DNA from: an uncultured Pelagibacteraceae bacterium | GTDB lineage: Bacteria; Pseudomonadota; Alphaproteobacteria; Pelagibacterales; Pelagibacteraceae | DNA length: 50,955 nucleotides | Assembly: GCA_902532645.1 (NCBI GenBank) | Contig: CACAIU010000005.1 | Location: 1 to 50,955, forward strand | Reading direction: 5' to 3' | In this document: positions 20,688 to 31,405 of the stretch, in pieces | How the letters are laid out: each line of letters opens with the position of its first letter | Numbering within the stretch: the first letter of the stretch is position 1 | Made by a program: the position numbers and the translations under genes | Notes under the pieces: model-generated | Told to the model about the DNA's origin: nothing | The model's database searches: none | Seen by the model: only the letters and a program-made list of their open reading frames with translations

Positions 20688-23481
20688 ACTTTATAAATTT
20701 ATATTTGTGCTTTTTACATATTTGATATTTATAAGTGCATTAAATGCAAATGAAAATTTTATTTTTAATATCACTGAAATAGATATTACTCAAAAGGGAA
20801 ATTTAATAAAGGGATCAAAAGGTGGATCAGCAATCTCAGAAGATGGTGCAGAAATAATTGGAAATACTTTTGTCTATAATAAGATAACAAACATACTAGA
20901 AGTAACCGGTAATGTAAAATTTATCGATAAAAAAAAAGATACAATAATAAATTCAGATAAGGTTACATACTTAAAAAATGATGAGATAATTTTTACTGAT
21001 GGAAACTCAGAATCTTTTAACGATGATTATAAAATCACAGCTGCAAATTTTAGATTTGATAAAAAACAAAATATATTAATTGCTAATAAAGATGTAAAAT
21101 TTATCGATAAAAAAAAAGATACAATAATAAATTCAGATAAGGTTACATACTTAAAAAATGATGAGATAATTTTTACTGATGGAAACTCAGAATCTTTTAA
21201 CGATGATTATAAAATCACAGCTGCAAATTTTAGATTTGATAAAAAACAAAATATATTAATTGCTAATAAAGATGTAAAATTTATCGATAAAAAAAAAGAT
21301 ACAATAATAAATTCAGATAAGGTTACATACTTAAAAAATGATGAGATAATTTTTACTGATGGAAAAACAACTGCTATTATCGAAAAGAAATATAAAATTG
21401 TATCTAAAGATGTTAAGTATGTAAAAAAACTAAATAATTTATTATCAAAAAAACAATCTCTTGTAGAAGATGGAAACAAAAATACTTATCAACTAGATAG
21501 TTTCTTATATGAAATAAATAATAAAATTTTAAAAGGAAAGAATGTACATGTATCATCAATAATAGATGAAAATAAAATTGATAATTACTATTTTTCCCAA
21601 GGCTTTTTTAATTTTAAAGATAAGAACTTCCTTTCTAAAGAAACAAAAATAAAAATTCATAAAGAAATTTTTGATAATACTGAACAAGATCCAAGAATTT
21701 ATGGTTCTTCGTCACTAGGTGATGAAAATAAAACAATTATTTACAATGGAATTTTTACAAGTTGTAAAATCACTGATAATTGTCCTCCTTGGAGTATTCA
21801 ATCAAAAAAAATTACTCATGATAAAGTTAAAAAGGATATGATTTATGAAAATGCAGTCCTTAAAATCTATGATATTCCTGTTTTATACTTTCCAAAATTT
21901 TTTCATCCTGATCCGACAGTCAAAAGAAGAACTGGGTTTTTACAACCTCAATTAAATAATTCAGAAACACTTGGTTCGTCTATTTTTATTCCTTATTTTA
22001 AAACACTTGGTTTAGGAAGTGATTACACATTTAAACCTACTTTGTTTAATGATAAATATATTCTTCAAAACGAATATAGAAAAGTAACTAACAATTCTTC
22101 TTTAATTGCTGATATAAGTTTATTAAAAGGTTACAAATCAACAGCAACAAATAAAAAAAAAAATATTAATCACCTATTCGTTGATTATAACAAAAATTTA
22201 AATCTAAATAATTATTCAAATTCCGATCTGGATGTTAAAATTGAAAGAGTCAGTAATGACACTTATTTAAAAGTTTTTCAAAACAACCTTTTTGAAACTC
22301 TTATAATGCCTAAAAATAAAAATGTAATGGTTTCTAATGTTGACCTTAGTTTGGATCATGAAGATTATAATTTATCGACTGAATTTAAAGTTTACGAAAG
22401 TTTAGATCAAAAACATAGCGACAGATATCAATTCATTTTACCCTCATACAGTTTTACAAAACAATTAAATATTAATAATTTTGATGGATCGTTAAATTTT
22501 TACTCTTCAGGAAGCAACAGTCTTAAAAATACTAATAATTTAAGAACCTCAGTGATAAATGATTTTGAATACAGTTCAGCAGACTATTTTACTAAAAATG
22601 GTTTTAAAAATAGTTTTAATGTTTATTTCAAAAATTTAAATTCTTTAGGTAAAAATGACCCAATTTATGACTCTAGTCCAAGAGTAGAAGGAATGAGTAT
22701 ATTTGAAATAGGATCTAGTTTTCCATTATTAAAACAAAATAATTTTAAAAAAGAAGTTTTGACACCAAAAATTTCTTTTAGAGCTAATCCTGGAAATAAT
22801 ATGAAAAATAATTCAACAACCAGTAGAATATTAAATACTAGCAATATATTTGAAATTAATAGACTTGGAATAAGTGACTCTTTTGAAAATGGTAAATCGT
22901 TAACACTTGGTGTTGATTATAAAATAGATTATGAAAATGAAACATCTTTACAAGATAAATATTTAGAATTTAAATTAGCAACTGTAATTAGAGATGAATT
23001 TGAAACGAATATACCTACAACATCTACTATTCATCAAAAAAGTTCGAATTTATTTGGAAGTATTAAAAGTGATGTAATAAACAATATAACTTTAGGTTAT
23101 GACTTTTCAATAGATAATGATTTAAGAACATTTGACTCACACTCTGCAAGCGCAGAATTATCTATAAATAATTTTGTAACTGAATTTAACTACCTAGAGC
23201 AAAGTTCAAAATTTGGATCTAGTCATGTTCTTTCAAATAAAACAAGTTACAATGTTGATGATAATAATTTATTTTCTTTTTCAACGAGAAGTAATATAGA
23301 ATTAGACTTAACTGAATATTATGATTTTAGTTATCAATATAAGAATGATTGTCTAACGGCTGGCATAAAGTATAATAAAACATTTTATCAAGATAAAGAT
23401 TTAAAACCCACTGAAAATCTATTTTTCACTATAACTTTAATACCTTTAACAAAATATGAAAGTAGCATCTATGATAGGTAA
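20677..23481 (+). CDS. lptD: LPS assembly protein LptD/OstA with duplicated LptA-like segment
   Basis: Signal peptide, OstA/LptA-like repeats, then barrel domain (IYGSSSLGDENKTIIYNGIFTSCKITDNCPPWSIQSKKITHDKVKKDMIYENAVLKIYDIPVLYFPKFFHPDPTVKRRTGFLQP). Confidence 0.93.
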   Translation: MKNRLYKFIFVLFTYLIFISALNANENFIFNITEIDITQKGNLIKGSKGGSAISEDGAEIIGNTFVYNKITNILEVTGNVKFIDKKKDTIINSDKVTYLKNDEIIFTDGNSESFNDDYKITAANFRFDKKQNILIANKDVKFIDKKKDTIINSDKVTYLKNDEIIFTDGNSESFNDDYKITAANFRFDKKQNILIANKDVKFIDKKKDTIINSDKVTYLKNDEIIFTDGKTTAIIEKKYKIVSKDVKYVKKLNNLLSKKQSLVEDGNKNTYQLDSFLYEINNKILKGKNVHVSSIIDENKIDNYYFSQGFFNFKDKNFLSKETKIKIHKEIFDNTEQDPRIYGSSSLGDENKTIIYNGIFTSCKITDNCPPWSIQSKKITHDKVKKDMIYENAVLKIYDIPVLYFPKFFHPDPTVKRRTGFLQPQLNNSETLGSSIFIPYFKTLGLGSDYTFKPTLFNDKYILQNEYRKVTNNSSLIADISLLKGYKSTATNKKKNINHLFVDYNKNLNLNNYSNSDLDVKIERVSNDTYLKVFQNNLFETLIMPKNKNVMVSNVDLSLDHEDYNLSTEFKVYESLDQKHSDRYQFILPSYSFTKQLNINNFDGSLNFYSSGSNSLKNTNNLRTSVINDFEYSSADYFTKNGFKNSFNVYFKNLNSLGKNDPIYDSSPRVEGMSIFEIGSSFPLLKQNNFKKEVLTPKISFRANPGNNMKNNSTTSRILNTSNIFEINRLGISDSFENGKSLTLGVDYKIDYENETSLQDKYLEFKLATVIRDEFETNIPTTSTIHQKSSNLFGSIKSDVINNITLGYDFSIDNDLRTFDSHSASAELSINNFVTEFNYLEQSSKFGSSHVLSNKTSYNVDDNNLFSFSTRSNIELDLTEYYDFSYQYKNDCLTAGIKYNKTFYQDKDLKPTENLFFTITLIPLTKYESSIYDR
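20912..21365 (+). repeat. Perfect direct tandem repeat, unit 180 bp (60 codons), about 2.5 copies, inside lptD
   Basis: Unit starting gtaaaatttatcgataaaaaaaaagat at 20914, 21094 and 21274; copies 1 and 2 identical over 180 bp, third copy identical until 21365. In frame: VKFIDKKKDTIINSDKVTYLKNDEIIFTDGNSESFNDDYKITAANFRFDKKQNILIANKD. Confidence 0.98.
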
Positions 23482-24409
23482 GATAATAAAAATTTTTACT
23501 CTAATTTTGTTAGTGATCATTTTTCCTCAAGATAATTTGAGTTCTATAGAAAATAAAATAATAATTAAAATCAATAATGAAATTATCACTAGTTTAGATT
23601 TAGAAGATGAAATAAAATATTTAAAAGCACTTAATCCAGGTCTAAATAAATTAAATAATCAAGAAATTCTTGAAATTTCAAAAAAATCTATATTAAGAGA
23701 AAATATAAAAAAAATAGAAATTTTAAACAACTTTAAAAATCCAAAAGTTCCAAAGGAAATATTAGATCAATTAGTTAAAAACATATATTCGAAAATCGGA
23801 ATAAATAATCTTAATAATTTTAAAAGTTATCTAAATATGAATCAAATAGATTATAAAAATGTATTAAACAAAATAGAAATAGAGGCTCTTTGGAATGAAC
23901 TAATTTTTATTAAATTTTCTGAACAAATAAAAATAGATAAAGATAAACTGATAAATCAAGTTAAAAAAAATATTAATAAACAAAATAAATCTTATTTAAT
24001 GTCAGAAATTGTTTTTGAATTATCTCAATCAGAGAAATTAGAAGATAAATATAAAAAAATAAGTGACACAATTTCAAATAAAGGTTTTGAGAATGCGGCT
24101 CTAATATATAGCATAAGCGAAACGGCTAAAATTGGAGGAAAACTGGATTGGATTAATGAAAATTCTTTAAATAATAATATTAAAGATATATTAAAATCAA
24201 AAAAAGAAAAAGAGTTTACAGAGCCAATTATAATACCTGGTGGTTTTCTAATTCTTAAAATAAATGAGATTAAATTAATTAAATTAGACAAAAATATTAA
24301 TGACGAATTAGAAAGATTAATTAATACAACAAAAAATAATCAATTAAATCAATTTTCGAAAATATATTTTAACAGAATTAAAAAAAATATGAGTATAAAT
24401 GAAATTTAA
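23456..24409 (+). CDS. surA: SurA-like periplasmic chaperone/peptidyl-prolyl isomerase (start may be 23471)
   Basis: Signal peptide; IIIKINNEIITSLDLEDEIKYLKALNPGLNKL SurA N-domain; GGKLDWINENSL...FTEPIIIPGGFLILKINE parvulin-like; between lptD and pdxA. Confidence 0.85.
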   Translation: MKVASMIGKIIKIFTLILLVIIFPQDNLSSIENKIIIKINNEIITSLDLEDEIKYLKALNPGLNKLNNQEILEISKKSILRENIKKIEILNNFKNPKVPKEILDQLVKNIYSKIGINNLNNFKSYLNMNQIDYKNVLNKIEIEALWNELIFIKFSEQIKIDKDKLINQVKKNINKQNKSYLMSEIVFELSQSEKLEDKYKKISDTISNKGFENAALIYSISETAKIGGKLDWINENSLNNNIKDILKSKKEKEFTEPIIIPGGFLILKINEIKLIKLDKNINDELERLINTTKNNQLNQFSKIYFNRIKKNMSINEI

Positions 24410-25364
24410 ACCGATAATTGTAGTAGCGGGAGAACCAAATAGTATTTTTTTTGAAATTTTTTTTAAATCTTTAAGAAAATTAAATTTAAAAAGTCCATTA
24501 ATTTTAATTGCCTCAAAAGAATTATTAAAATTAGAAATGAAACGATTTAATTTTAAAAGAAAAATTAAACTTTTAGATTTAAACAATCTAAAACAGAAAA
24601 AATTAGATAATAAATATCTAAATTTAATTAACGTGAACTATAAAAATAATAATTATCAAAAAAAAAGATTGCCAAAATCAAATGAATATATTCACAGGTG
24701 TTTTGAAATAGCTTTTAAGATTCTGAAAAAACATAATTTTAATAAATTAATTAATGGTCCAATAAATAAAAAAAAATTTTTAGATAAAAAATTTTTAGGA
24801 GTTACTGAGTACATTTCACATAAATTTAAAATAAAAAAAAATGCAATGCTGATTTTTAATCCAAAGTTATCTGTGTGTCCTGTGACAACTCACTTGCCTT
24901 TAAAAAATGTTTCTAAAAAAATCAAAAAAGTATCAATTATTGAAAAAACAAAACTAATTCATGATTTTTATAAAACAAATTTAAAAAAAAAACCAAAGAT
25001 TGGAATACTTGGTCTAAATCCACATTGTGAAAGTGTAGATAAATTTAATGAAGATGATAAAATTGTTAAGCCAGCTATTAATATTTTGAAGAAAAATAAA
25101 TTTTTCGTATCAGGTCCATTATCAGCCGATACTATTTTTTTAAAACAAAATAGAACTAAGTATGACGTAATTTTAGGAATGTATCATGATCAAGTTTTAA
25201 CTCCTTTAAAAACATTATTTGAATATGATGCAATCAATATAACTCTTGGATTGCCTTTCATAAGAATTTCTCCAGATCATGGGCCTAATGAAAAAATGAA
25301 AGGAAAAAATATTTCAAATCCATTAAGTTTGATTAAAGCAATTTCTTTTTTGGATAAAAATTGA
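24399..25364 (+). CDS. pdxA: 4-hydroxythreonine-4-phosphate dehydrogenase
   Basis: INGPINKKKF, GILGLNPHCES, VILGMYHDQVLTPLKTL, INITLGLPFIRISPDHG. Confidence 0.94.
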   Translation: MKFKPIIVVAGEPNSIFFEIFFKSLRKLNLKSPLILIASKELLKLEMKRFNFKRKIKLLDLNNLKQKKLDNKYLNLINVNYKNNNYQKKRLPKSNEYIHRCFEIAFKILKKHNFNKLINGPINKKKFLDKKFLGVTEYISHKFKIKKNAMLIFNPKLSVCPVTTHLPLKNVSKKIKKVSIIEKTKLIHDFYKTNLKKKPKIGILGLNPHCESVDKFNEDDKIVKPAINILKKNKFFVSGPLSADTIFLKQNRTKYDVILGMYHDQVLTPLKTLFEYDAINITLGLPFIRISPDHGPNEKMKGKNISNPLSLIKAISFLDKN

Positions 25365-26146
25365 TCAAAGCAAAAAAAAGTTTAGGTCAAAATTTTTTAA
25401 TTGATGCTAATATTTTAGAAAAAATAATAAATACAACTAATATTCACAATAAAATAATTCTAGAAATTGGTCCAGGTTCTGGAAATTTAACTTCATATCT
25501 TCTAAAAAAAAAACCAAAAAAAATTTTTGTAATTGAAAAGGATAATGATCTTGTAGGAGATCTCCAGAATAGATTTGGAAATCAGATTACAATCATTAAT
25601 GATGATATTTTGAAAATAGATGAAACTAATCTTTTTAAAAATAAAGTTACTGTCTTTGGAAATTTACCTTATAATATTTCAACTGAAATTCTAAGTAAAT
25701 GGATTATTAATCTAAAAGATAACTTTTGGTTTGAATGTTTAGTCTTAATGTTCCAAAAAGAAGTTGCTAATAGAATAATTGCAGAATTTAATACGTCAAA
25801 TTATGGAAGATTATCTATCATCAGTAATTGGAAACTTAATATAAAAAAGATATGTGATATTAAGCCTGATGCATTTTCTCCAAAACCAAAAATAGATAGT
25901 TCTTTATTATTGTTCTTTCCAAAAAAAAATTTTATTAAAATAAATGATCCTTATAATTTAGAAAAAGTTACCAGAATTTTTTTTAATCAAAGAAGAAAAA
26001 TGTTAAAAAAACCTTTTAATCAACTTTTCAATGGTAATCAAAAAATTTTAGATAAGCTAAAAATTAATTTAAATTTAAGACCACAAAATATAAGTTTAGA
26101 GACTTATTATAAGCTTGCTCGCGAATACGAAAACTTAGGAAGTTAA
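25361..26146 (+). CDS. rsmA: 16S rRNA (adenine1518/1519-N6)-dimethyltransferase (TTG start)
   Basis: [47 protein letters not shown]. Confidence 0.96.
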   Translation: MIKAKKSLGQNFLIDANILEKIINTTNIHNKIILEIGPGSGNLTSYLLKKKPKKIFVIEKDNDLVGDLQNRFGNQITIINDDILKIDETNLFKNKVTVFGNLPYNISTEILSKWIINLKDNFWFECLVLMFQKEVANRIIAEFNTSNYGRLSIISNWKLNIKKICDIKPDAFSPKPKIDSSLLLFFPKKNFIKINDPYNLEKVTRIFFNQRRKMLKKPFNQLFNGNQKILDKLKINLNLRPQNISLETYYKLAREYENLGS

Positions 26147-26767
26147 TTTTTCAACATGACTTCTTATATAGTCTAGATCATAGTCTTTAGAGCCATCATT
26201 TATAACAGCATCAATTAAATTTGTAATTTTTAAATAACATTCACTTAAATCATTGTTTATAACAACGTAATCATAATTTATCCAATGTAAGACATCTCTT
26301 TCAAATTGATGCATTCTTTCTTCAGCGGTTAATTTATCATTTTGATGTCGCTTAGATAGCCTTTCAAACAAAACCTCTTTGCTTGGAGGAAGTATAAAAA
26401 AAGTAATTAATCTATAATCTAATTTTTTATTTTTTATCTGATCGGCCCCCTGCCAATCAATATCGAAAAGAACATTTTTTCCTTTGTTAAGCTTATTTAT
26501 AACTGGCGTCCTTGTGGTACCATAAAAATTATTAAAAACTTTTGCGTATTCTAAGAACTCTTCATTTTTAATTAATCTCTTAAATTCCTTTTCATCAATA
26601 AAAAAATAATCTTCATTTTGATTTTCGTTTAGCCTAGGTTGCCTAGTAGTATGTGAAATTGATATTTCAAAATTGTCTTTTTCAGATATTTTCTTTACGA
26701 GAGTAGTTTTACCTGCTCCTGAGGGAGAAGATAGTATAATCATTACCCCATCGTTTTGTGATGGCAT
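26135..26767 (-). CDS. gmk: Guanylate kinase
   Basis: [53 protein letters not shown]. Confidence 0.96.
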   Translation of the reverse strand: MPSQNDGVMIILSSPSGAGKTTLVKKISEKDNFEISISHTTRQPRLNENQNEDYFFIDEKEFKRLIKNEEFLEYAKVFNNFYGTTRTPVINKLNKGKNVLFDIDWQGADQIKNKKLDYRLITFFILPPSKEVLFERLSKRHQNDKLTAEERMHQFERDVLHWINYDYVVINNDLSECYLKITNLIDAVINDGSKDYDLDYIRSHVEKLTS

Positions 26768-26775
26768 TAAAATTT

Positions 26776-27015
26776 CTAATTAGCTTTTCCTTCGATAAAT
26801 TTCACTGCATCACCTACAGTTAAAATCTTCTCAGCTTCACTATCTGAAATTTCAGATCCAAATTCTTCCTCGAAAGCCATTACTAACTCAACTGTATCCA
26901 AACTATCAGCACCTAAATCATCTATAAAACTTGACTCCTCAGTAACTTTTGCCTCGTCTATACCTAGGTGATCAGCTACAATTTTTTTTACTTTGCTTGA
27001 AACGTCTTCTGACAT
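26776..27015 (-). CDS. acpP: Acyl carrier protein
   Basis: [23 protein letters not shown]. Confidence 0.98.
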   Translation of the reverse strand: MSEDVSSKVKKIVADHLGIDEAKVTEESSFIDDLGADSLDTVELVMAFEEEFGSEISDSEAEKILTVGDAVKFIEGKAN

Positions 27016-27063
27016 ATTGATCCTTTTTGTTATAAATTCTTAATAGTTTAAAAACTTGTTTTG

Positions 27064-27801
27064 TCAAGCCATATACATGCCTCCATTAACATGCAAAGTT
27101 TCACCATTTATATAACTTGATTGACTTGAACATAAAAAAAGCACTGCATTTGCAATGTCATCTGGCTCACCAAGTCGACCAGAAGGAATTTTAGATATTA
27201 TAGACTCCTTGAATTTGTCATCTAATTTATCTGTCATAGCTGTTTTGATAAAACCAGGTGAAATACAATTTATATTTATTTTTTTCTTTGCGTATTCTAT
27301 TGCTAAACTCTTAGACATTGCAATTATACCTGCTTTAGAAGCAGTGTAATTGGCTTGTCCTAAGTTACCTGTGTGACCAACGACTGACGTAATATTAACA
27401 ATTTTTCCAGATTTATTTTTAAGCATTTTTTTAATTGCTGATTTGCTTATTAAGAAAGTTGATGTTAAATTAACATCAATTACTTTTTTCCATTCATCTA
27501 GGCTCATTCTTATTGCTAAATTATCTTGGGTAATTCCTGCATTATTAACCACACAATCTAAACTGCCGCCAAGTTCTTTGGTAGCGTTTTCAACAAATTC
27601 ATCAATTTTATCACTTTGAGAAATATCAAACTTTAATGTTTTAATATTTTTATATTTCTTATTTAGTTCTTCAAGTTTTTCTGTTCTAGTACCTGATGCT
27701 AAAATATTTGCTCCTGATTTATTCAATTTTTCAATTATTGAATTTCCAATCCCACCTGAAGCACCCGTAACAATAATATTTTTATTTTTTAAATCTATCA
27801 T
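27064..27801 (-). CDS. fabG: 3-oxoacyl-ACP reductase
   Basis: VTGASGGIGNSI, NNAGITQDNL, YTASKAGIIAMSKSLA, GFIKTAMTDKL; adjacent to acpP and fabD. Confidence 0.96.
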   Translation of the reverse strand: MIDLKNKNIIVTGASGGIGNSIIEKLNKSGANILASGTRTEKLEELNKKYKNIKTLKFDISQSDKIDEFVENATKELGGSLDCVVNNAGITQDNLAIRMSLDEWKKVIDVNLTSTFLISKSAIKKMLKNKSGKIVNITSVVGHTGNLGQANYTASKAGIIAMSKSLAIEYAKKKININCISPGFIKTAMTDKLDDKFKESIISKIPSGRLGEPDDIANAVLFLCSSQSSYINGETLHVNGGMYMA

Positions 27802-28724
27802 ATTTTTAAACTTTCAATATCACTTTGACTATTTATTGTGTCAATTTTTACATCTTTATTAATTCTTTTTACCAAACCTGACAAAACTTTCCCAGGTCCA
27901 ATTTCTATAAAATGATCTACATTATCTTCTATCATATTAATCACACTTTCTCTCCATCTAACTCTATTTTCTATTTGCTTAATTAGTAAATTTTTTAGTT
28001 CATCTGGATCTTTAATTTCATTAGCAGTAACGTTAGAAATTAATTTATTTTGTCCATTTTTAAAATTAAGTTTATTTAACTCCTCTGACATTATTTTTGT
28101 TGCATTATTCATCAAATCGCAGTGGAAGGGCGCACTTACTGGAAGCTTAATGTTTTTTATTAAATTATCTTTTAAAATTTGAACCAAATTTTCCAAATCC
28201 TCCGTTTTTCCACTTAGAACAATTTGACCTTCGGAATTGTCATTTGCAATTTGTACTTTTAAATGTTCTTTATTTTCCATTAAAATTTTTTCAATCACCT
28301 CAACTGACGAACCTAATACAGCAATCATTCCTCCCTGCCCTTTAGGAACAGCGTTTTGCATTGCATCTCCTCTAATTCTAAGTATTTTTAAAGTATCCGA
28401 AAAATCAAGATATCCCGAGCATGATAAAGCTGAATATTCCCCTAAGGAATGTCCAGCAAAATACTTCGCTTTATTTAAATCCAAGTTAAATTCATTTTTT
28501 ACAAGATTAAATATTGAATAGCTTATTAGATATATTGCTGGTTGTGTATTGGCTGTTAAATCTAGCTCTTTTTTTGGTCCTTCTAGAATAAGTTTAGAAA
28601 TAGAAAAATTTAGTGTGTCATCAGCCTGTCTAAAAAGATCTTTTACTAAATTAAATTTATCATATAGCTCTTTTCCCATTCCCACTATTTGAGATCCCTG
28701 ACCTGGAAAAATTACTGAAAACAT
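27798..28724 (-). CDS. fabD: Malonyl-CoA:ACP transacylase
   Basis: FPGQGSQIVGMGKEL, AGHSLGEYSAL, APFHCDLM. Confidence 0.96.
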   Translation of the reverse strand: MFSVIFPGQGSQIVGMGKELYDKFNLVKDLFRQADDTLNFSISKLILEGPKKELDLTANTQPAIYLISYSIFNLVKNEFNLDLNKAKYFAGHSLGEYSALSCSGYLDFSDTLKILRIRGDAMQNAVPKGQGGMIAVLGSSVEVIEKILMENKEHLKVQIANDNSEGQIVLSGKTEDLENLVQILKDNLIKNIKLPVSAPFHCDLMNNATKIMSEELNKLNFKNGQNKLISNVTANEIKDPDELKNLLIKQIENRVRWRESVINMIEDNVDHFIEIGPGKVLSGLVKRINKDVKIDTINSQSDIESLKI

Positions 28725-28750
28725 ATAAAAAAAACTAATTATTTTGCCTT

Positions 28751-28779
28751 TTTAACTATTGTAATTGAACTTTTATAAT
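28751..28779 (+). promoter_or_regulatory. Candidate sigma70-type promoter for rpsF-rpsR-rplI: TTTAAC-N17-TATAAT
   Basis: Consensus -10 TATAAT at 28774-28779, 17-bp spacer, weak -35 TTTAAC at 28751-28756, about 32 bp upstream of the rpsF ATG, in a divergent intergenic region. Confidence 0.45.
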
Positions 28780-28811
28780 AGTATATCCTCACTTTTTATT
28801 AAAGAACTTAA

Positions 28812-29165
28812 ATGAATTTATACGAACATACAATTATAGCTAGGCAAGATACCTCACCAAGTGAATTAAAGCAATTGACAGAAAAATATTCTAAAATTGT
28901 TGAAAAAAATGATGGTGAAGTTGTTAAAACTGAAAACTGGGGATTACTAAACTTATCATATCTAATTAAAAAGAATAAAAAAGGGAGTTACATACACTTT
29001 AAAATTAAAGGTAAAGGTAATGTTATTGATGAATTAGAAAAAAATGAATCTATAGACAAAAAATTACTGAGATTTCTAACAGTTAAAGTAAAAAAATTTG
29101 ACTTAGAAACAAACTATTTTGGGAAAAAAGAAGATAGTGAAAAAAAAGAAAGCGCTAAAAACTAA
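28812..29165 (+). CDS. rpsF: 30S ribosomal protein S6
   Basis: [46 protein letters not shown]. Confidence 0.95.
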   Translation: MNLYEHTIIARQDTSPSELKQLTEKYSKIVEKNDGEVVKTENWGLLNLSYLIKKNKKGSYIHFKIKGKGNVIDELEKNESIDKKLLRFLTVKVKKFDLETNYFGKKEDSEKKESAKN

Positions 29166-29437
29166 TGCCAAAAAGACAAAGTGGAAATAAAAAAGGTAAA
29201 CAGAGTAACTTCGCAAAATTAAGTATTTTTCAACCTAATAAATATAAATTTAAAAAAACTTGCCCATTATCTGCAAAAGGTGCTCCAGAAGTAGACTATA
29301 AAAATATTAAACTTTTAAAAAAATATGTATCAGAAAATGGTAAAATTCTACCTTCAAGAATAACAAATGTTTCTCAAAAAAAGCAAAGAGAACTGTCTCT
29401 TTCTATTAAAAGAGCAAGAAACCTAGCATTATTATAA
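29165..29437 (+). CDS. rpsR: 30S ribosomal protein S18
   Basis: [48 protein letters not shown]. Confidence 0.97.
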   Translation: MPKRQSGNKKGKQSNFAKLSIFQPNKYKFKKTCPLSAKGAPEVDYKNIKLLKKYVSENGKILPSRITNVSQKKQRELSLSIKRARNLALL

Positions 29438-29438
29438 A

Positions 29439-29897
29439 ATGAAAGTAATCTTATTAGAAAACGTCAAAAGAATTGGATCGATTGGTGAGGTAATTGATGT
29501 AAAAAGGGGTTTTGCTAGAAACTTTCTAATTGCTAACAAAAAAGCACTCTATGCTTCAAAAGAAAACATAAAAGAAGTTGAAAAAATTAAAGCTGAGTTA
29601 TCAAAAAAAGATAACGAAAAGAAAAAAGAAGCTTCTAAAATAGCTGAACAAATTAATGGGAAAGAATTTTCTATCAAAAAACTAAGTACAGAAAACAACG
29701 AATTGTATGGCTCTGTTAAACCTACTGAAATTTCTAAGCTTATTAAAGAAGAAAACAAAGTTGAAATTAAACCATCTATGATACAACCAGTTAAAGAAAT
29801 AAAAGCTTTAGGAAAATTTAAAGTTAAAATTTCTTTACACTCAGAAGTTGATGCTGAAATTGCAATTAATGTTTCTTCAGCAGATACAATTCAATAA
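29439..29897 (+). CDS. rplI: 50S ribosomal protein L9
   Basis: MKVILLENVKRIGSIGEVIDVKRGFARNFLIANKKALYAS. Confidence 0.97.
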   Translation: MKVILLENVKRIGSIGEVIDVKRGFARNFLIANKKALYASKENIKEVEKIKAELSKKDNEKKKEASKIAEQINGKEFSIKKLSTENNELYGSVKPTEISKLIKEENKVEIKPSMIQPVKEIKALGKFKVKISLHSEVDAEIAINVSSADTIQ

Positions 29898-29965
29898 TTA
29901 TACATTCTTTTCCCCAATATAAATATACAATTTGATTTAATTATTTTTCATGTAGATTTATCTTA

Positions 29966-31384
29966 ATGGAAAACAATTTAAGTATTGTCAAAGATCAATT
30001 TAAAGAGTTGCCAAATAACATTGAGGCGGAGCAAGCAGTTATAGGATCTATCCTTGTAAGTAATGATATTTTTGATGAAATAAATACAATAATTTCCAGT
30101 ATTAACTTTTATGATCCAATGCATCAAAAAATATTTGAGGCAGTTGAAAATCTTATCTACAAAGGAATGTTAGCTAACCCAATTACTTTAAAAAATTATT
30201 TTGAAGATGAAAAAGATGATCTAAATGTCCCAGAATATTTGGTAAAAATCACAAAGTTTTCTACATCAGTAAGGCAAGCAATAGAGTACTCAAAAATAAT
30301 TTATGATATGTTTGTTAGAAGAGAATTAATTAAAATTTCTGAACAAACTATTGATAGCGCAAAATTAAATGATCTTGATACTAACGGACAATCTATAATC
30401 GAAAGTTCTGAAAGATTATTATTTGATTTAGCTGAAAAAGGTTCTTTCAATTCTTCTTTAGTAAAATTTGATGAGGCAATGAAACAAACAATTGAAATGG
30501 CTTCAGCTGCTTATAAGAATGAAGAAGGAATCGTTGGTGTTCCAACTGGTTTAAGAGACTTAGATGATAAGCTTGGCGGTTTACATCAATCAGATTTAAT
30601 TATTATCGCTGGTCGTCCATCAATGGGTAAAACATCACTTGCAACAAATATAGCTTTTAATGCTGCACAAAAATTACAAGAAAGTGGTAAGAAATCATCT
30701 ATAGCTTTCTTTTCACTAGAAATGTCTTCAGAACAATTATCTACAAGAATTATATCTGAACAAGCCAGAATTAGTTCTAATGATATAAGAAGAGGAAGAA
30801 TATCTGACGATCAATTTGATAAGTTTTTAGAAACTTCAAAAAATATTTCTGAACTACCACTTTATATTGATGAAACTCCAGCAATAAGTATTGCTGCTCT
30901 TAGTAATCGAGCAAGACGTATTAAAAGGCTTTTTGGTCTTGATATGATCGTAGTTGATTACATTCAATTAATGAGAGGAACTACATTTAACAAAGATGGA
31001 AGAGTTCAAGAAATATCACAAATTACTCAAGGACTTAAAGCAATAGCCAAAGAACTTTCTGTTCCTGTTGTGGCTCTTTCGCAGTTGTCTCGACAAGTGG
31101 AACAGAGAGATGATCATAAGCCTCAATTGGCAGATTTAAGAGAGTCCGGTTCAATTGAACAAGATGCTGACGTTGTAATGTTTGTTTACAGAGAAGGATA
31201 TTATTTACAGAGAAAAGAACCAAGAGAAGCAACTGTTGAGCATGCAGAGTGGCAAGCAAAAATGAATGAAGTTGCACATTTAGCTCAAATTATAATTGGA
31301 AAACAAAGACATGGTCCTATTGGTAATGTAACTCTTGAATTTGAAGAAAGATTTACAAAATTTAAGGATACTCAATTAAGTTAA
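29966..31384 (+). CDS. dnaB: Replicative DNA helicase
   Basis: LPNNIEAEQAVIGSIL, IIAGRPSMGKTSLATNIA, DADVVMFVYREGYY. Confidence 0.97.
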   Translation: MENNLSIVKDQFKELPNNIEAEQAVIGSILVSNDIFDEINTIISSINFYDPMHQKIFEAVENLIYKGMLANPITLKNYFEDEKDDLNVPEYLVKITKFSTSVRQAIEYSKIIYDMFVRRELIKISEQTIDSAKLNDLDTNGQSIIESSERLLFDLAEKGSFNSSLVKFDEAMKQTIEMASAAYKNEEGIVGVPTGLRDLDDKLGGLHQSDLIIIAGRPSMGKTSLATNIAFNAAQKLQESGKKSSIAFFSLEMSSEQLSTRIISEQARISSNDIRRGRISDDQFDKFLETSKNISELPLYIDETPAISIAALSNRARRIKRLFGLDMIVVDYIQLMRGTTFNKDGRVQEISQITQGLKAIAKELSVPVVALSQLSRQVEQRDDHKPQLADLRESGSIEQDADVVMFVYREGYYLQRKEPREATVEHAEWQAKMNEVAHLAQIIIGKQRHGPIGNVTLEFEERFTKFKDTQLS

Positions 31385-31405
31385 TTTCCAATATAAAGAG
31401 CTTGA

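Noticed and set aside
20912-21365. Possible CRISPR-like or mobile repeat
   Set aside because: Repeats are directly adjacent without spacers, in frame with lptD and encode LptA-like protein; it is an intragenic tandem duplication.
31035-31277. 80-aa minus-strand ORF inside dnaB
   Set aside because: Antisense of the conserved helicase core; Leu/Gln-rich shadow translation.
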